Source: Bilabrum cf. latius
Taxonomy: Eukaryota; Bigyra: Bicosoecida; Bigyra; Bicosoecida
Direction of reading: 5' to 3'
Assembly (NCBI GenBank): GCA_965178125.1
Contig: OZ237739.1
Location: 1,535,065-1,599,064, forward strand
DNA: 64,000 nt
Both the position numbers and the translations under genes were made by a program. Of this stretch, positions 60,303 to 64,000 are shown in pieces (the first letter of the stretch is position 1; each line of letters starts with the position of its first letter). The notes under the pieces were generated by a model. The model did not search any database. It had not been told where the DNA came from and saw only the letters and a list, made by a program, of their open reading frames with translations.

Positions 60303-61386
60303 GGGTTTAGGGTTAGGTTAGGGTTAGGGTTAGGGTTAGGGTTAGGGTTAGGGTTAGGGTTAGGGTTAGGGTTAGGGTTAGGGTTAGGGTTAGGGTTAGG
60401 GTTAGGGTTAGGGTTAGGGTTAGGGTTAGGGTTAGGGTTAGGGTTAGGGTTAGGGTTAGGGTTAGGGTTAGGGTTAGGGTTAGGGTTAGGGTTAGGGTTA
60501 GGGTTAGGGTTAGGGTTAGGGTTAGGGTTAGGGTTAGGGTTAGGGTTAGGGTTAGGGTTAGGGTTAGGGTTAGGGTTAGGGTTAGGGTTAGGGTTAGGGT
60601 TAGGGTTAGGGTTAGGGTTAGGGTTAGGGTTAGGGTTAGGGTTAGGGTTAGGGTTAGGGTTAGGGTTAGGGTTAGGGTTAGGGTTAGGGTTAGGGTTAGG
60701 GTTAGGGTTAGGGTTAGGGTTAGGGTTAGGGTTAGGGTTAGGGTTAGGGTTAGGGTTAGGGTTAGGGTTAGGGTTAGGGTTAGGGTTAGGGTTAGGGTTA
60801 GGGTTAGGGTTAGGGTTAGGGTTAGGGTTAGGGTTAGGGTTAGGGTTAGGGTTAGGGTTAGGGTTAGGGTTAGGGTTAGGGTTAGGGTTAGGGTTAGGGT
60901 TAGGGTTAGGGTTAGGGTTAGGGTTAGGGTTAGGGTTAGGGTTAGGGTTAGGGTTAGGGTTAGGGTTAGGGTTAGGGTTAGGGTTAGGGTTAGGGTTAGG
61001 GTTAGGGTTAGGGTTAGGGTTAGGGTTAGGGTTAGGGTTAGGGTTAGGGTTAGGGTTAGGGTTAGGGTTAGGGTTAGGGTTAGGGTTAGGGTTAGGGTTA
61101 GGGTTAGGGTTAGGGTTAGGGTTAGGGTTAGGGTTAGGGTTAGGGTTAGGGTTAGGGTTAGGGTTAGGGTTAGGGTTAGGGTTAGGGTTAGGGTTAGGGT
61201 TAGGGTTAGGGTTAGGGTTAGGGTTAGGGTTAGGGTTAGGGTTAGGGTTAGGGTTAGGGTTAGGGTTAGGGTTAGGGTTAGGGTTAGGGTTAGGGTTAGG
61301 GTTAGGGTTAGGGTTAGGGTTAGGGTTAGGGTTAGGGTTAGGGTTAGGGTTAGGGTTAGGGTTAGGGTTAGGGTTAGGGTTAGGGT
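60303..61386. repeat. Interstitial TTAGGG array, about 1.08 kb
   Basis: About 180 nearly perfect TTAGGG units, one TTAGG variant at the left edge. The G-rich strand runs 5' to 3' towards the right end, as expected for the right arm. It is internal in this window. Confidence 0.97.
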
Positions 61387-61454
61387 ATCTAATATAAAGT
61401 CAGGGACAGGGTCGGGGAAAAAATATTTTCATCTTCACTTTTTGTCAAAAATAT
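61387..61454. repeat. Junction element after a TTAGGG array
   Basis: A 68-bp stretch beginning GTATCTAATATAAAGTCAGG that separates a TTAGGG array from the 155-bp repeats; the same element occurs at about 62917. Confidence 0.9.
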
Positions 61455-62211
61455 GCAACATAGGATCTCGGCAACCACAGGAGATATGAAGACCGTTGAA
61501 ACTGCATTGGGACGGCCTAGGTGCACAACATTGGCCAAATGTTCCCCAGGTTCCGTTTCTGCCGCGCGGCGCCAATATGGTCCAATGAAGATTTGCATGC
61601 TGAAAATATGCAACATAGGATCTCGGTAACCACAGGAGATATGAAGACCGTTGAAACTGCATTGGGACGGCCTAGGTGCACAACATTGGCCAAATGTTCC
61701 CCAGGTTCCGTTTCTGCCGCGCGGCGCCAATATGGGCCAATGAAGATTTGCATGCTGAAAATATGCAACATAGGATCTCGGCAACCACAGCAGATATGAA
61801 GACCGTTGAAACTGCATTGGGACGGCCTAGGTGCACAACATTGGCCAAATGTTCCCCAGGTTCCGTTTCTGCCGCGCGGCGCCAATATGGTCCAATGAAG
61901 ATTTGCATGCTGAAAATATGCAACATAGGATCTCGGCAACCACAGGAGATATGAAGACCGTTGAAACTGCATTGGGACGGCCTAGGTGCACAACATTGGC
62001 CAAATGTTCCCCAGGTTCCGTTTCTGCCGCGCGGCGCCAATATGGGCCAATGAAGATTTGCATGCTGAAAATATGCAACATAGGATCTCGGCAACCACAG
62101 GAGATATGAAGACCGTTGAAACTGCATTGGGACGGCCTAGGTGCACAACATTGGCCAAATGTTCCCCAGGTTCCGTTTCTGCCGCGCGGCGCCAATATGG
62201 GCCAATGGTGA
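61455..62211. repeat. 155-bp subtelomeric tandem repeat, type A, about 4.9 copies
   Basis: Period 155 bp; copies differ at a few positions (TGGTCCAATG versus TGGGCCAATG alternates between copies). Contains TAGGATCTCGGCAACCACAG and CCGCGCGGCGCCAATATGG. The short open frames it produces on both strands repeat with the same period and are not genes. Confidence 0.95.
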
Positions 62212-62519
62212 AGTTGATGTCTACATGAATTGCGTTGTTTGTGTATTGAAAGTATTGGTGGAGATGGCATTGCATTTGATTTATGGATTGTTTTGATATG
62301 AGGTACTGATTGGCTTACAGTCAAGACAAAGGGTTGGGCTAACCGAAACCCTCATACTGCGTCCTAACGGGTCACTGGCAGACACATTGGCAAACCCCTC
62401 TCACAAGCTGGCCCAGCAGCCACTGATCTCATGTGCCATTCTTCTGGCTGGCTCTCACTTCGCCTGGCTGCTTTTCACTCGTCATCGGAGGAGGGTTCCG
62501 CACCGACAGCTTGGTAGTA
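62212..62519. other. Unique subtelomeric spacer
   Basis: About 308 bp with no repeat or recognisable gene, between the type A repeats and the next telomeric array. Confidence 0.6.
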
Positions 62520-62917
62520 GGTTTAGGGTTAGGGTTAGGTTAGGGTTAGGGTTAGGGTTAGAGTTTTTTAGGGTTAGGGTTAGGGTTAGGGTTAGGGTTA
62601 GGGTTAGGGTTAGGGTTAGGGTTAGGGTTAGGGTTAGGGTTAGGGTTAGGGTTAGGGTTAGGGTTAGGGTTAGGGTTAGGGTTAGGGTTAGGGTTAGGGT
62701 TAGGGTTAGGGTTAGGGTTAGGGTTAGGGTTAGGGTTAGGGTTAGGGTTAGGGTTAGGGTTAGGGTTAGGGTTAGGGTTAGGGTTAGGGTTAGGGTTAGG
62801 GTTAGGGTTAGGGTTAGGGTTAGGGTTAGGGTTAGGGTTAGGGTTAGGGTTAGGGTTAGGGTTAGGGTTAGGGTTAGGGTTAGGGTTAGGGTTAGGGTTA
62901 GGGTTAGGGTTAGGGTA
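62520..62917. repeat. Interstitial TTAGGG array, about 0.4 kb
   Basis: Starts with degenerate units (AGGTTAGGG, AGAGTTTTTTAGGG), then about 58 perfect TTAGGG units, ending in the same junction element as the first array. Confidence 0.97.
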
Positions 62918-63534
62918 TCTAATATAAAGTCAGGGACAGGGTCGGGGAAAAAATATTTTCATCTTCAATATTTGTCGAAAAACGACGTGCTACGATCTCG
63001 GCAACTACAGGTGATATGAAGACCGTTCAAACTGCATCGGGACGGCCTGGGGGCACAACATGGGCCAAATGTTCCCCAGGTTCCGTTCTGGCCGCGCGGC
63101 GCCGATATGGGTGTATGAAGAATTTCACACCGAAAAACGACGTGCTACGATCTCGGCAACTACAGGTGATATGAAGACCGTTCAAACTGCATCGGGACGG
63201 CCTGGGGGCACAACATGGGCCAAATGTTCCGCAGGTTCCGTTCTGGCCGCGCGGCGCCGATATGGGTGTATGAAGAATTTCACACCGAAAAACGACGTGC
63301 TACGATCTCGGCAACTACAGGTGATATGAAGACCGTTCAAACTGCATCGGGACGGCCTGGGGGCACAACATGGGCCAAATGTTCCCCAGGTTCCGTTCTG
63401 GCCGCGCGGCGCCGATATGGGTGTATGAAGAATTTCACACCGAAAAACGACGTGCTACGATCTCGGCAACTACAGGTGATATGAAGACCGTTCAAACTGC
63501 ATCGGGACGGCCTGGGGGCACAACATGGGCCAAA
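62918..63534. repeat. Junction element plus 155-bp repeat, type B, about 3.6 copies
   Basis: Same junction as at 61387, then a 155-bp repeat related to type A (shared ATCTCGGCAAC, GGCCAAATGTTCCCCAGGTT and CGCGCGGCGCC blocks) but about 15-20 % diverged by eye. The last copy stops abruptly at the start of the terminal TTAGGG array. Confidence 0.93.
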
Positions 63535-64000
63535 GGGTTAGGGTTAGGGTTAGGGTTAGGGTTAGGGTTAGGGTTAGGGTTAGGGTTAGGGTTAGGGTTA
63601 GGGTTAGGGTTAGGGTTAGGGTTAGGGTTAGGGTTAGGGTTAGGGTTAGGGCTAGGGTTAGGGTTAGGGTTAGGGTTAGGGTTAGGGTTAGGGTTAGGGT
63701 TAGGGTTAGGGTTAGGGTTAGGGTTAGGGTTAGGGTTAGGGTTAGGGTTAGGGTTAGGGTTAGGGTTAGGGTTAGGGTTAGGGTTAGGGTTAGGGTTAGG
63801 GTTAGGGTTAGGGTTAGGGTTAGGGTTAGGGTTAGGGTTAGGGTTAGGGTTAGGGTTAGGGTTAGGGTTAGGGTTAGGGTTAGGGTTAGGGTTAGGGTTA
63901 GGGTTAGGGTTAGGGTTAGGGTTAGGGTTAGGGTTAGGGTTAGGGTTAGGGTTAGGGTTAGGGTTAGGGTTAGGGTTAGGGTTAGGGTTAGGGTTAGGGT
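63535..64000. repeat. Terminal TTAGGG telomere array (runs off the window)
   Basis: About 78 TTAGGG units with one variant (GGGCTAGGG near 63650), reaching the last base. Most likely the physical chromosome end, or a third interstitial array. Confidence 0.93.

Noticed and set aside
60240-61397. A 385-codon open frame encoding a repeating Gly-Leu polypeptide
   Set aside because: It is the six-base telomere repeat read in frame. No start context or domain; not a gene.
61517-62324. Overlapping open frames of 92-165 codons repeating every 155 bp on both strands
   Set aside because: They arise from the tandem repeat and follow its period. No domain, no intron signals.
61455-63534. The possibility that the 155-bp tandem blocks are a CRISPR array
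   Set aside because: The whole 155-bp unit repeats with no unique spacers, and the context is a eukaryotic telomere.

Overview
This window is the end of a chromosome from a GC-rich, gene-dense single-celled eukaryote. The evidence is: TTAGGG telomere arrays running to the right edge; 19 short spliceosomal introns (53-160 nt, GTRAG donors, mostly CGCAG acceptors); and a fully eukaryotic gene set (kinesin, Rab2, LSM4, THO2, WASP, PEX5, polycystin). I cannot place the lineage. No plastid gene is visible. PEX5 implies peroxisomes and the WASP homologue implies branched actin.

The main result is a changed genetic code. I can build 25 protein-coding genes. Their frames contain about 92 in-frame TAG codons in 21 genes, with no in-frame TAA or TGA, and none of the 25 ends in TAG: 23 end in TGA and 2 (Rab2 and a methyltransferase) in TAA. 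TAG falls exactly where related proteins have glutamine: the kinesin P-loop (AYGQTGSGKT), the Rab2 DARQH motif, the LSM4 N-terminal TAQ position, and the GCGTGQ motif of a class I methyltransferase. The simplest reading is UAG = Gln, with UAA and UGA kept as stops. All models below use that code. A standard-code annotation would chop most of these genes into fragments.

Layout. 1-1,120: nothing recognisable. 1.1-16 kb: an anticodon-binding-like/RanBP2 zinc-finger protein (+), THO2 (+), a secreted glycosidase-like protein (-), a LolD/MacB-type ABC ATPase (+) and a peroxiredoxin-like 2 protein (-). 16-28.5 kb: a kinesin/alpha-beta hydrolase/RING fusion (-), the peroxisomal receptor PEX5 (+), an LRR protein (-) and a WASP homologue (-). 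28.9-36 kb: GTP cyclohydrolase I (-), an MFS protein (-), 6-pyruvoyl-tetrahydropterin synthase (+) and an SLC43-like carrier (+); the two pterin enzymes catalyse consecutive steps of tetrahydrobiopterin synthesis. 36-48 kb: aldo/keto reductase (-), steroid 5-alpha-reductase-like enzyme (+), DUF393 protein (-), a 1,448-residue membrane-anchored class 3 lipase (+), Rab2 (-), a methyltransferase (-) and a PAQR receptor (+). 48-59.8 kb: an ankyrin/SAM protein (-), a large PHD/AP2 protein (+), a polycystin channel (+), LSM4 (-) and glutathione reductase (+).

59.9-64 kb is subtelomere: a 53-bp tandem repeat, then alternating blocks of TTAGGG arrays and 155-bp tandem repeats, ending in a TTAGGG array that runs off the window. 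All predictions are from reading alone; splice sites and starts were chosen by frame continuity and family similarity.
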